Assembly: GCA_025357875.1 (NCBI GenBank)
Contig: JANYLK010000075.1
Coordinates: forward strand, 1-64,000
Length of the DNA stretch: 64,000 bases
Reading direction: 5' to 3'
DNA from: Granulicella sp.
Lineage (GTDB): Bacteria > Acidobacteriota > Terriglobia > Terriglobales > Acidobacteriaceae
The notes below the pieces were generated by a model. That model worked only from the letters and a program-made list of their open reading frames with translations. It searched no databases and had not been told where the DNA came from. Every line of letters begins with the position of its first letter. Position 1 is the first letter of the stretch. Positions 28,635 to 36,902 of this stretch are shown here, one piece after another. The position numbers were made by a program, and so were the translations under genes.

Positions 28635-28655
28635 AGCCCGGCACGAGGCCGGGCT
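28635..28655 (-). terminator. Hairpin downstream of pnp, possible terminator
   Basis: A perfect 8-bp stem (AGCCCGGC and GCCGGGCT) with a 5-nt loop about 60 nt past the pnp stop. Read on the minus strand it is followed by TTACCTGTTTT, a poor T-tract, so termination is plausible but weak. The arms are the same as in the hairpin at 218-238. Confidence 0.45.
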
Positions 28656-28715
28656 CCCATTCATTGATAATGATAACAGCGGTGTCAATAGTTGCGGTTG
28701 ATAACTGGGCTCAAA

Positions 28716-31190
28716 CTACCGGTTGCCGCCGCTACCCTGGGGTGCGCCGCCAGAACCACCGGGGCCGCCGGGACGCCTTCCGCCGCCGCCGCCACGGCGA
28801 CGACGTCCGCCGGGGCGACCGCCGCCGGGACCGCCGGGACCACGGAATCCGCTGGGGCCTCCAGGAGCGCGTCCACCACCTACTGCTGTGGGCACTGGAG
28901 CTCCATCGGCGCGGTTGAAGTTCGGCTCGTCGGAATCCGAATCGGAATCGGAGTCAGGAGCGTCGTCGTCATCAAAATCCCCGCCGCCCTCCGCCAGAAC
29001 TGTCTCTTCGCCGTCCTCGACTTCGTCGGTCTCGATTGGCGCCGGGTATGCCGACGCTTGCTGGCCACCGCCCTCGCCGACTTCCGGCAGTCCGAGCTTG
29101 GCGCGCTGCTCGCGCAGCACCGCCTTGCGGGATAGCTTGATGCGATTGCCTTCGATCGAGAGGACCTTCACGAGAATCTGATCGCCCTCGCGAAGCTCGT
29201 CCTTCACTTCCTTGACGCGGTGCTCTGCGATCTCGGAGACGTGAAGCAAGCCGTCGGTGCCGGGGAAGATTTCCACGAATGCGCCAAATTCGGCGATACG
29301 GACAACCTTGCCCAGGTAGGTCTTGCCGATCTCCGGGACTGCGGTGATGTCGGAGATCATCTGGATCGCGCGCGCCAAGCCGTCTGCATCGGAAGATGCA
29401 ACATTGACACGGCCGGTATCGTCGACATCGATTTTCACGCCGGTGGCGTCGATGATGCCGCGAATTATCTTGCCGCCCGGTCCGATGAGATCACGAATCT
29501 TGTCGGTTGGGATCTGGATGCTGTGAATGCGCGGCGCGAACTGCGACTTCTCTTCGCGCGCCGAGCCGATAGTCGCGTCCATGATATCCAGAAGGTGCAT
29601 CCGGCCATGCTTGGCCTGCGCCAGCGCCTCGCGCATGATCTGGGCAGTGATGCCCATGATCTTGATGTCCATCTGTAAAGCGGTAATGCCCTTGCGGGTG
29701 CCGGCGACCTTGAAGTCCATATCGCCGTAGTGATCTTCGGCTCCGGCGATGTCGGAGAGAATGGCGTAGTTGTCACCTTCCTTCACTAGACCCATCGCCA
29801 CACCTGCTACAGAACCCTTCAGCGAAATGCCGGCCTGCATGAGCGCGAGCGACGCGCCGCAGACAGTTGCCATCGAAGATGAACCGTTGGATTCGAGGAT
29901 GTCGGAGACCACACGCAGAACGTATGGCGACTCATCCTCGGCCGGAAGTACAGCCTCGATCGCCCGCCATGCGAGTGCTCCGTGACCAATTTCGCGACGA
30001 CCTACGCCACCCATGCGGCCAACCTCGCCAACCGAGAACGGCGGGAAATTGTAGTGCAGCATGAAGCGACGCTTCTGTTCGCCTTCGTAGCTTTCCATCC
30101 GCTGTGCATCGTCGGTGGTGCCGAGCGTTGCCGTAACCAGCGCTTGAGTCTCGCCGCGGGTGAATAGCGCCGAGCCATGCACACGCGGCAGAACGCCGAC
30201 TTCAACCGTAACTTCGCGGATCTGATCAAATGCGCGATGATCTGGGCGGATGCGCTCGTTCAACACCTGATCGCGAAAGATCTGCTCGCGCAGCAGTTCG
30301 TAGTATTTGCTGAACTTCTTTGCGGCTACGGCGTCGCCCTCGGGCAACTCCTTTTTCAAGCCGTCCTTGGTTTCCTTGATCAGCGCATAGCTCTCGAACT
30401 TCGGGTGCTTCTGGGTGTCGAGCGCATCCTTCAACTTCGCGCCGGCTTTTGCCGAAAGCTCATCCAGATACGCCTTATCAATCTCAATCGCGGCAGGCAC
30501 GCGCTTCTTCTTGCCAACGCGCGCGACGAGGTCTTCGATGCCAGCACAGATCTTTTTAATCTCTACGTGGGCAAATTCGATCGCATCAACGACCTGCTCT
30601 TCGGAACACTCCTTCGAACCGGACTCGACCATCACTATACCGTCTTTGGTACCGACGACCATGATGTTGAGCAGGCTCTTCGCGCGCTCGGCATAGGTCG
30701 GATTGACGATGAAGGTTCCATCGATAAGGCCAATACGAACCGCGCCAACCGGGCCGTGGAATGGGATATCTGAGAGCGCCAGCGCGCAGCTTGCGCCGTT
30801 CATCCCAAGCACGTCAGGATCGTTCTCTTTATCTGCCGAATACACGAACGCTACAACCTGGGTTTCGTTGCGGAAAGTCTCAGGGAACAGCGGGCGAATC
30901 GGCCGATCGATCTGGCGGCAGGTAAGAATTTCTTTCTCACTGGGACGTCCTTCACGCTTGATAAAACCGCCGGGAATGCGTCCGCCGGCGTAGGTGTTCT
31001 CTCGGTATTCCACGGTGAGCGGGAAAAAGTCGATGCCTTCTTTTGGGTCGGGCGACGCGACTGCCGTGGCCAGAACTACGTTGTCTCCGCTGGAGGTGAG
31101 CGCGGCGCCAGAGGCCTGCTTGGCCACCCGTCCGGTCTCGAATTTGATATGCTTGCCGCCGGCAAGCTCAACTGTTACGTCCTGTTTCAT
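28716..31190 (-). CDS. pnp: Polyribonucleotide nucleotidyltransferase with long C-terminal tail
   Basis: 3'-5' phosphorolytic exoribonuclease, part of RNA degradation machinery. 824 residues: two RNase PH domains (about 1-230 and 315-545), KH domain with GPGG near 568, and S1 domain at about 619-690. The tail (about 691-824) has an acidic run DFDDDDAPDSDSDSDSDE followed by Gly/Arg/Pro-rich RGG-like repeats, about 100 residues beyond a standard PNPase. Such tails often bind RNA or protein partners. It follows rpsO on the same strand, the classical order, with a 344-nt spacer carrying a hairpin. Confidence 0.97.
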   Translation of the reverse strand: MKQDVTVELAGGKHIKFETGRVAKQASGAALTSSGDNVVLATAVASPDPKEGIDFFPLTVEYRENTYAGGRIPGGFIKREGRPSEKEILTCRQIDRPIRPLFPETFRNETQVVAFVYSADKENDPDVLGMNGASCALALSDIPFHGPVGAVRIGLIDGTFIVNPTYAERAKSLLNIMVVGTKDGIVMVESGSKECSEEQVVDAIEFAHVEIKKICAGIEDLVARVGKKKRVPAAIEIDKAYLDELSAKAGAKLKDALDTQKHPKFESYALIKETKDGLKKELPEGDAVAAKKFSKYYELLREQIFRDQVLNERIRPDHRAFDQIREVTVEVGVLPRVHGSALFTRGETQALVTATLGTTDDAQRMESYEGEQKRRFMLHYNFPPFSVGEVGRMGGVGRREIGHGALAWRAIEAVLPAEDESPYVLRVVSDILESNGSSSMATVCGASLALMQAGISLKGSVAGVAMGLVKEGDNYAILSDIAGAEDHYGDMDFKVAGTRKGITALQMDIKIMGITAQIMREALAQAKHGRMHLLDIMDATIGSAREEKSQFAPRIHSIQIPTDKIRDLIGPGGKIIRGIIDATGVKIDVDDTGRVNVASSDADGLARAIQMISDITAVPEIGKTYLGKVVRIAEFGAFVEIFPGTDGLLHVSEIAEHRVKEVKDELREGDQILVKVLSIEGNRIKLSRKAVLREQRAKLGLPEVGEGGGQQASAYPAPIETDEVEDGEETVLAEGGGDFDDDDAPDSDSDSDSDEPNFNRADGAPVPTAVGGGRAPGGPSGFRGPGGPGGGRPGGRRRRGGGGGRRPGGPGGSGGAPQGSGGNR

Positions 31191-31438
31191 GGTGTGCCTC
31201 TTCTCTATTTTTCTTTATCGATTATGGAAATTATTGCCGCGCCGCTATCAACTCCAAAGCGCACAGGCATGCGGCTCGGCCATTGCGGGAGTGAAGCCGC
31301 TGGCGAGTTGCAGGTTTGTCTGAATTATGAAATCTGGCTTCGGCAGCAAACCGCCGGCACATGGAACGAACGGAGTCGCTCGCCGCGTGGCCAGCAAATT
31401 CCGCACCGCGACGTCGCACCCCATCAGCAACTCCAGCG

Positions 31439-31460
31439 GCAAGGTCCGAAGCGACCTTGC
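31439..31460 (-). promoter_or_regulatory. UUCG-capped hairpin in rpsO-pnp spacer
   Basis: An 8-bp perfect stem (GCAAGGTC and GACCTTGC). On the minus-strand transcript the loop is GCUUCG, giving a C-UUCG-G cap, which is exceptionally stable. It lies about 75 nt after the rpsO stop and about 250 nt before pnp. No T-tract follows, so it is unlikely to be a simple terminator. In Escherichia coli the matching spacer has an RNase III-cleaved stem for pnp autoregulation; a similar role here is inference. The rest of 31191-31534 shows no gene. Confidence 0.5.
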
Positions 31461-31534
31461 GCGTTGATGGAAGTAACTGACGGGGTGGGTCGGGTCTTGC
31501 CTGAGTCCATGATGAAGGGTTGTCCCGTTCGAGT

Positions 31535-31801
31535 CTACTTGCGGATGCCAAGCTTTCCGATGACTTCGCGATACCGGTCCGAGTCGCACTTTTTCAGATA
31601 GTCGAGGAGACGGCGGCGCTTGCTTACCAGCATCAAAAGCCCGCGGCGAGAACCATGGTCCTTCTTATGCGTTTTGAAGTGCTCGGTCAACTCGCCAATG
31701 CGCTCGCTCAGGAGTGCGATCTGGACCTCCGGGCTCCCGGTGTCCGAGTCGTGTGTGCGAAACTTTTGAATAATGTCTGTCTTTTTTACCGATTCCAACA
31801 C
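31535..31801 (-). CDS. rpsO: 30S ribosomal protein S15
   Basis: Small-subunit ribosomal protein binding 16S rRNA and the S6/S18 site. 88 residues from GTG 31801, with GGAG 11 nt upstream; the longer in-frame reading to 31987 is rejected as non-family. Conserved markers are [23 protein letters not shown] and [12 protein letters not shown], and the C terminus is the usual [12 protein letters not shown]. It is the first gene of rpsO-pnp. Confidence 0.97.
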   Translation of the reverse strand: MLESVKKTDIIQKFRTHDSDTGSPEVQIALLSERIGELTEHFKTHKKDHGSRRGLLMLVSKRRRLLDYLKKCDSDRYREVIGKLGIRK

Positions 31802-31855
31802 AGCAGTTAATACTCCTGATCTTCTAGTCCACTCGCGGTCGTAGTGTCTCCGTAA

Positions 31856-31885
31856 AGGATAGCACTGGATTGCAGAAAGCGGCAA
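31856..31885 (-). promoter_or_regulatory. Candidate sigma70-type promoter for rpsO-pnp
   Basis: On the minus strand TTGCCG (31885-31880) and TATCCT (31861-31856) are separated by 18 nt, ending about 55 nt upstream of the rpsO start. Hexamers match consensus 4/6 each, so this is a weak-to-moderate prediction. The remainder of 31802-32011 shows no gene. Confidence 0.35.
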
Positions 31886-32011
31886 TTCTCCCGGTCTGAA
31901 ATTAGGCTTGACTCTAACTACGCTGACAAACATGCGCGAGAACAAACAATATGTCTTGCTTTGTTTGCATCTGCTCATCCCGGACATTGAATGAGGGCCA
32001 GATCTGCTGCT

Positions 32012-32701
32012 CTACGCCAGATTCGCTTTCAGGAACGCCAAGGATCTCTGATTCGCCAGACGAGTCGCCGCCTCGTTGTAACTTGGCCGGTCCGGATTGG
32101 CAAACGCATGCCCTACACCTTCATACAGGAATATCTCCACGTCCGGGTGCGCGGTGCGCACGGCATCCACCTGCTCCTTGCCGATGTGATCGTCTGCGGC
32201 GCCAAAGTGCAGCATCACCGGGCATACTGGCTCCTCGGCGGAAAACTTGCCGATCCCACCCGCGTAATAGCCGACGCAACAATCCGGCTGCATCCTGAAA
32301 TTTTCTCCACGTGTCGCCGAAAGCCAAGTGGTTAATCCGCCATAACAAAAGCCAAGCACTCCGGTCGGCTTGCCCGCACGCTTCACGTGGTGGAACGCTG
32401 CGGCAATATCCAGCAGCGACACATTGGGATCGAGCTTAGGGTAAAAGTAGCCGAACGCCTTCTTGAGAGCTTCCTCACCATAGCCCAGTTCGACATTCGG
32501 CTCGAAGCGGTCAAAGAGCGCCGGCGCAATTGCCACAAATCCTTCACGTGCATAGGTGTCCGCCACTTCGCGGATCGACTTGTTGACGCCGAATATTTCC
32601 TGAATGACGACCAGCGCACCTACGGGTTCATGTTCCGGGGTCGCAACGTACGCAGCCAGTTCGTGTCCATCGTCTGCTTTTACCTTGATCCAATCGCCCA
32701 T
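32012..32701 (-). CDS. Dienelactone hydrolase-family protein
   Basis: An alpha/beta hydrolase of 229 residues, the usual size. The nucleophile Cys119 is in GFCYGG, the acid Asp171 in GAADDHIG, and His198 in GVGHAFAN, giving the Cys-Asp-His triad of dienelactone hydrolases rather than a Ser triad. Start ATG 32701 has GGAG 8 nt upstream; the upstream ATG at 32734 lacks one. Dienelactone cleavage belongs to chlorocatechol-type pathways, but no such genes are near; the true substrate is unclear. It lies downstream of the xylanase gene on the same strand, 115 nt away. Confidence 0.88.
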   Translation of the reverse strand: MGDWIKVKADDGHELAAYVATPEHEPVGALVVIQEIFGVNKSIREVADTYAREGFVAIAPALFDRFEPNVELGYGEEALKKAFGYFYPKLDPNVSLLDIAAAFHHVKRAGKPTGVLGFCYGGLTTWLSATRGENFRMQPDCCVGYYAGGIGKFSAEEPVCPVMLHFGAADDHIGKEQVDAVRTAHPDVEIFLYEGVGHAFANPDRPSYNEAATRLANQRSLAFLKANLA

Positions 32702-32816
32702 GCCTTCGCTCCAAATAATACGTTTTGTGTTCATGGGATGCACGTTGCGGCCGCGACGCTTCTCCAGGTAGAAAATTTTGAACGCGTCGCAAGAGGGACT
32801 GCTATTTTTCGGTCCC

Positions 32817-34007
32817 TCAGACACCTTTGGCGCGAGTATCCAAGGAATTCCGAATGGCAGAGAAGGCTTGCGTAGGGTGATAGCTGGAGTCGAACGGCAA
32901 GGGCCGCTCCGGCTGGCCATCCGCACGCGAATCTTCTCCGTTGAGCCAGGTGTGTTTATTCGTGATGCCCCAGGTCAGCACTGCACGTACCGCAGGTTCG
33001 GCAAGCACCAGGTCAAGGTACTGTTTGTATGCTGCGGCGACGGCCGTGTCTCGCTGCGGGATATCCGCGGCCAGGCCGCGGTCGTTGACTTCCATCTCGG
33101 TAATAAAAACTTGCAAGCCAAGCGCGCGCACCGAGGAGAGGAAGCGCACCAAACCTGATCCGTAGGTCGGGCCATGAGCCCCGGCCGCTGCGATGTGCGA
33201 CTGCACGCCGAGAGCATCCAGAGGCACCTTGTGATCCAACATGCGGCGCAACATTGCAAGCGTCGCTACGCGCTTTTGTTCAGCCTCAGGGCTCTCCGAC
33301 TCAATCCCGTATTCGTTGTACGTAAGCAACGCCTTCGGATCGGCCTCGCGCGCAGTGCGGAAGGCAAGATCAAGGTAATCGTCCCCGGCGAGCCGTAGCC
33401 ATACTGTGTTCCGCATGCCATCAGGACGCCCATCCTTCACGTCGATTGCCTCGTTCACAACATCCCATGAGTGCATCCGGCCTGCATATCGGCCCGTCAC
33501 GGTTTGAATGTGGGTGACGAGAACCTTGCGCGCATTTGCGGCCGTAACCTTTGTATCGAACCACTTCGGATTGTCGCGATGCCAAGCGAGGTTGTGCCCA
33601 CGAATTTTAATGTGATTCGCCTCAGCGAAGGCGACCAAGGCATCGGCCTCATCGAAACGGAACGTCTCTGCAGTCGGACGTAAAGCGCCCCACTTCATGG
33701 CATTCTCGGCTACCAGGATGCTGCACTGCTCACGGATCATGGAGGAATAAGCTGGATCGGCCTTCAGTGCATGGACATCGACCGCGCAACCATAGAGTAA
33801 TCCGTGCGCCGCAGCGTGCGCTCCAAGCGACTCCCTGCCGCGGAACGTTCCGATTTCAGAAGGGGCGTTCTGTGTCACTACCTGCGCCGCACTGTGTGCA
33901 GCAAATGGAATCAGGGACGCGGCAGCCACTCCCCCTCCAAAACTCGCCGCACTGCGGACGAAATCCCGACGCGACTTTACTTTTATGATTTTCCACCAGT
34001 CTGGCAC
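32817..34007 (-). CDS. Endo-1,4-beta-xylanase, GH10, Tat-exported
   Basis: Hydrolyses internal xylan bonds outside the cytoplasm. 396 residues. A Tat signal SRRDFVRSA at 12-20 is followed by an Ala/Gly-rich hydrophobic stretch. The GH10 barrel has RGHNLAWHRDNPKW (137-150), acid/base E186 in WDVVNEAI and nucleophile E304 in FITEME. No carbohydrate-binding module is visible. GTG 34007 is chosen because GAGGA lies 6-10 nt upstream. Its start is 8 nt downstream of the 76-residue gene stop, so these two form an operon. It is adjacent to the divergent GH28 gene, in line with plant cell-wall use. Confidence 0.93.
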   Translation of the reverse strand: MPDWWKIIKVKSRRDFVRSAASFGGGVAAASLIPFAAHSAAQVVTQNAPSEIGTFRGRESLGAHAAAHGLLYGCAVDVHALKADPAYSSMIREQCSILVAENAMKWGALRPTAETFRFDEADALVAFAEANHIKIRGHNLAWHRDNPKWFDTKVTAANARKVLVTHIQTVTGRYAGRMHSWDVVNEAIDVKDGRPDGMRNTVWLRLAGDDYLDLAFRTAREADPKALLTYNEYGIESESPEAEQKRVATLAMLRRMLDHKVPLDALGVQSHIAAAGAHGPTYGSGLVRFLSSVRALGLQVFITEMEVNDRGLAADIPQRDTAVAAAYKQYLDLVLAEPAVRAVLTWGITNKHTWLNGEDSRADGQPERPLPFDSSYHPTQAFSAIRNSLDTRAKGV

Positions 34008-34014
34008 ATTTTCC

Positions 34015-34245
34015 TCACTGCTTCTTGTACCCTGTCGCAAATGATCTCATCTCCGAAAGCCATCGCAGAAATCGCAGCAGTTGTTTTCGCTCGCCAATTG
34101 CGAAGCGCCAGAAGTCACCTGCGCGGACATCCTTTGCGTGCTTCCCAGTGAACGTCTCCAGTCGCCACTTCAGGTATTCGCTGCGCCATGGCCGCAGCCG
34201 GTGGCCTCGCGTCGCAGTCCACAGAAACCTCAACCCTTCACCCAT
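34015..34245 (-). CDS. Small conserved protein upstream of xylanase
   Basis: A 76-residue basic protein, rich in Arg and Trp (GLRFLWTATRGHRLRPW at residues 4-20, then FWRFAIGERKQLLRFLRWL). I recall short proteins of this pattern in Acidobacteria, without known function. The coding character and tight spacing (7 nt before the xylanase start) support it as a true gene. The ATG has a GGCAGGGA stretch 5-12 nt upstream. No domain is recognised; Arg/Trp content could suit nucleic acid or membrane surface binding, but this is speculation. Confidence 0.65.
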   Translation of the reverse strand: MGEGLRFLWTATRGHRLRPWRSEYLKWRLETFTGKHAKDVRAGDFWRFAIGERKQLLRFLRWLSEMRSFATGYKKQ

Positions 34246-34364
34246 GCATCCCTGCCTCGCAACCGATTATAGAACCGCAACACGTTTCCTTAGCGCGCAT
34301 CGCATCCGAATTGCCGCCATTCGATCTACAATGATTTCGGCCGTCATAGCTGTATGGAGTTGGC

Positions 34365-35807
34365 ATGGGTCGATCGAAGCTCTTTGCAATTTGCCAAATA
34401 TCGGCAGTCTCTCTTGCAGCTATCACAGCGATAGTTGGCTTATCTCTGTATGCGCAAGACACCCGCACGGTGAAGGAGCCGGTCATTCCTCCGGCATGCA
34501 TCATTTTGAAATCGACGCTAACGACCGCAGCGGCGATCAGCGGCGAGCTGGAGACCCGCGCCAGCAAGGCGGGCTCAGGCCAGGCATCGCTTGACACGGC
34601 ACGCATCCAGCAAGGGATGGATCATTGCGACAAGGGCCAAGCAGTAGAACTTGCTTTTGATGGCAGCAACGACGCTTTTCTCACAGGCCCCATCTTCCTG
34701 CGACCTGGCGTAACCCTTGTCGTGGATAAGGGCGTGACGCTCTACGGCACGCGCAACCCTGAATACTACGCAGTGAAGCCGGGCACTTGCGGCATCGTCA
34801 GCGGCGATTCGAGCAATGGATGCAAGCCGCTGATTACCGTGAAGAGCGCCACTGGGTCGGGCATCATGGGCGACGGCACTATCGACGGCCAAGGCGGTGC
34901 CAGACTTATAGTCGACGGCATAGTGTCCTCAAGGAGCTGGTGGGATCTGGCCGAGGATGCTCGCGACACGGGCAAACTTAGGGACGACGCTCCCAGGCAG
35001 CAGGTCCCGCGCATGATCAACACCGACCTAACCGACGACTTTACGCTCTATCGCATTACGTTGAAGAATTCGCCCAACTTCCACGTCGCCTTTCATCGCG
35101 GCGACGGGCTAACCGTCTGGGGAATTAAAATCGATACGCCTAAAACCGCTCGCAACACCGACGGCATCGACCCCGCGCAATCGAGCAACATTACGATCAC
35201 ACATTCCTGGATACGCGATGGCGACGACAACATCGCAATCAAGGCCGGCGAAGGCTCTACCACCAACATGACCGTCAGTCACAACCACTTTTACTGGGGG
35301 CATGGCATGTCCATAGGCAGTGAGACCACCGGCGGAGTCAGTGGCATTCGAGTCGAAGACCTCTCGCTCGATGGACCGGACAACGGCCTTCGCATTAAGT
35401 CCAACGCCACCCGCGGCGGTCTGGTCGCAGATGTCATCTACGAAGACATCTGCATTCGAGATTCCAAGGTTCCAATCTTGTTCGATAGCGACTATTCGTT
35501 TCCCGGAAAGAGCGTTAACCAGCTGCCTGTTTATAGCGGCATTGCACTGCGCAATGTGCGTGTATCGGGCGGAGGGAAGATCCAGTTCAACGGCTTCGAC
35601 CATGCCCACCGCATAGGAGTTACACTCGACGGAGTTCTCGCGCTTGATAGCCCGGCGCATTACAAGGCGCAAGCCAACCACTCCGACCTCACCCTCGGAC
35701 CAGGGCCCGTCAACCTGGTGTTTATTGGCGACGATTCGACAGTGAACGGCAAGGAACTCAACGGCGTCTTGCCCGGCTGTGCGGCGAAGTTCGTGCTTTT
35801 CCCGTAG
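34365..35807 (+). CDS. Glycoside hydrolase family 28 (polygalacturonase-type) protein
   Basis: A 480-residue exported beta-helix enzyme for pectic polysaccharides. Signal peptide about 1-30. GH28 motifs are all in place: NTDG at 264-267, GDD at 286-288, GHG at 312-314 and RIK at 343-345, giving the three catalytic Asp and the His. Repeated parallel-helix turns such as SSNITITHSWI fit the fold. The gene is divergent from the xylanase pair, with 119 bp between starts. Substrate could be homogalacturonan or rhamnogalacturonan; the latter would release rhamnose for the cluster at 52.6-58.2 kb. Confidence 0.93.
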   Translation: MGRSKLFAICQISAVSLAAITAIVGLSLYAQDTRTVKEPVIPPACIILKSTLTTAAAISGELETRASKAGSGQASLDTARIQQGMDHCDKGQAVELAFDGSNDAFLTGPIFLRPGVTLVVDKGVTLYGTRNPEYYAVKPGTCGIVSGDSSNGCKPLITVKSATGSGIMGDGTIDGQGGARLIVDGIVSSRSWWDLAEDARDTGKLRDDAPRQQVPRMINTDLTDDFTLYRITLKNSPNFHVAFHRGDGLTVWGIKIDTPKTARNTDGIDPAQSSNITITHSWIRDGDDNIAIKAGEGSTTNMTVSHNHFYWGHGMSIGSETTGGVSGIRVEDLSLDGPDNGLRIKSNATRGGLVADVIYEDICIRDSKVPILFDSDYSFPGKSVNQLPVYSGIALRNVRVSGGGKIQFNGFDHAHRIGVTLDGVLALDSPAHYKAQANHSDLTLGPGPVNLVFIGDDSTVNGKELNGVLPGCAAKFVLFP

Positions 35808-35939
35808 AGGGCTAATCGATATACGGTCTTCCTGATATGGTTCTGGTTTCGGCTGGTCCGTACTCTCTTTCACTGTCTCATGCCTGCCATTCCCCATGCC
35901 GATCCATCCTCTGTAATCGGGTTTAAAGGAGCGTGGCGC

Positions 35940-36398
35940 ATGAAGGTGCTGATCATCGATGATTCCGCAGTGATGAGGAAGATCGTCGAGAGTGCGCTTC
36001 GACACTCCGGCCTCGGACTCGATGAGGTTCTGCAGGCGGCAAATGGACTTGAGGGCCTCGCTGCCATCGAGAAAGCCGCGTCCCACCATGAGCCCTTCCA
36101 CCTCATCCTATGCGATGTTCACATGCCGAGAATGGATGGTCTGGGCTTCCTGCTCGAGAAGCCGCTGCGCGATCTCGCTCCTGGGGTTCCCGTGGTGATG
36201 ATCACCGCAGACGACACCGACCCTCGTCAGCTTCGCGCGATTGCCGCCGGAGCACAGGGCTACATCTCCAAACCCTTCACCGTACAGCAAGTCCGTTCAA
36301 TCCTCTACTCGGTGGTCGGGAGCGCAGGAGAAGGCTTGCGTTTGAGGCAATTCCAGGACACATCTGTCGGCACGGAGACAATCAGAGGCCAGCTATAA
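35940..36398 (+). CDS. Single-domain response regulator, CheY-like
   Basis: A 152-residue receiver domain. The acidic pocket is D7-D8 (IIDDSAVMRK), the phospho-acceptor D59 in LCDVHMPRMDG, T89 in MITADD and K111 in ISKPF. Residues after 125 form a short tail without an output domain, so it acts by protein interaction. ATG 35940 follows AAAGGAG by about 8 nt. It precedes the CheX-like gene by 38 nt, pairing a receiver with a likely phosphatase. No CheA, MCP or flagellar gene is in the window, so the signalling output is unknown. Confidence 0.92.
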   Translation: MKVLIIDDSAVMRKIVESALRHSGLGLDEVLQAANGLEGLAAIEKAASHHEPFHLILCDVHMPRMDGLGFLLEKPLRDLAPGVPVVMITADDTDPRQLRAIAAGAQGYISKPFTVQQVRSILYSVVGSAGEGLRLRQFQDTSVGTETIRGQL

Positions 36399-36436
36399 AG
36401 GAGAGGTCAAACTCGACTGAAGCGTTGATCCAACAG

Positions 36437-36877
36437 ATGGACGATGCCATAGCAGAGGTTTTTGAGCGGATGCTTAATGGACGTTGTGTGTCCACGCGGA
36501 AATTCCTCGCAGACAAGATCGATATTCTAGCGAGGATCAAATTTTCAGGCGCTGTTCAGGCTCAATGCATCCTGGAGTTCCCATCGCCATCCGCTCAGAA
36601 ACTAACGTGCGCCTTCCTCGGACCCAGCGAGGTGGATTGGGACGATTCTATGGTCGCAGACACGGTAGGCGAACTCTGCAATAAGATCGCGGGTGGTTGG
36701 AAGAAGAGGCTTGGCCCGTCGGCGTGGGGGACCGACCTCTCGGTTCCCTTCACTTCGCGCGGGTCGTCACTGGACGAGCCCGACTTCGGCATCACCCGGC
36801 TACGCCGAGCCTACGTGTTCAGAGATTCTCCATTTGTGATGAGACTGAAACTGCTCCAGGCGGCCAGTCGACTTTAG
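36437..36877 (+). CDS. CheX-like phosphatase-domain protein
   Basis: A 146-residue protein of the CheC/CheX family pattern. The diagnostic ExxN motif is seen at E79-N82 (GELCNKIAGGWK), which in relatives inserts into the CheY active site for dephosphorylation. A single ExxN fits CheX. Start choice: ATG 36437, since no start lies at good distance from the GGAGAGG at 36400-36406; TTG 36425 is an alternative. It follows the CheY-like gene, making an orphan receiver-phosphatase pair. Its stop is 25 bp from the convergent gene at 36903. Confidence 0.75.
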   Translation: MDDAIAEVFERMLNGRCVSTRKFLADKIDILARIKFSGAVQAQCILEFPSPSAQKLTCAFLGPSEVDWDDSMVADTVGELCNKIAGGWKKRLGPSAWGTDLSVPFTSRGSSLDEPDFGITRLRRAYVFRDSPFVMRLKLLQAASRL

Positions 36878-36902
36878 TGAGGTCACCCTCGTACAACGAG
36901 GC

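Noticed and set aside
35109-36101. Minus-strand ORF of about 330 codons
   Set aside because: It is antisense to GH28 and the CheY-like gene; those have motif and ribosome-binding-site support.
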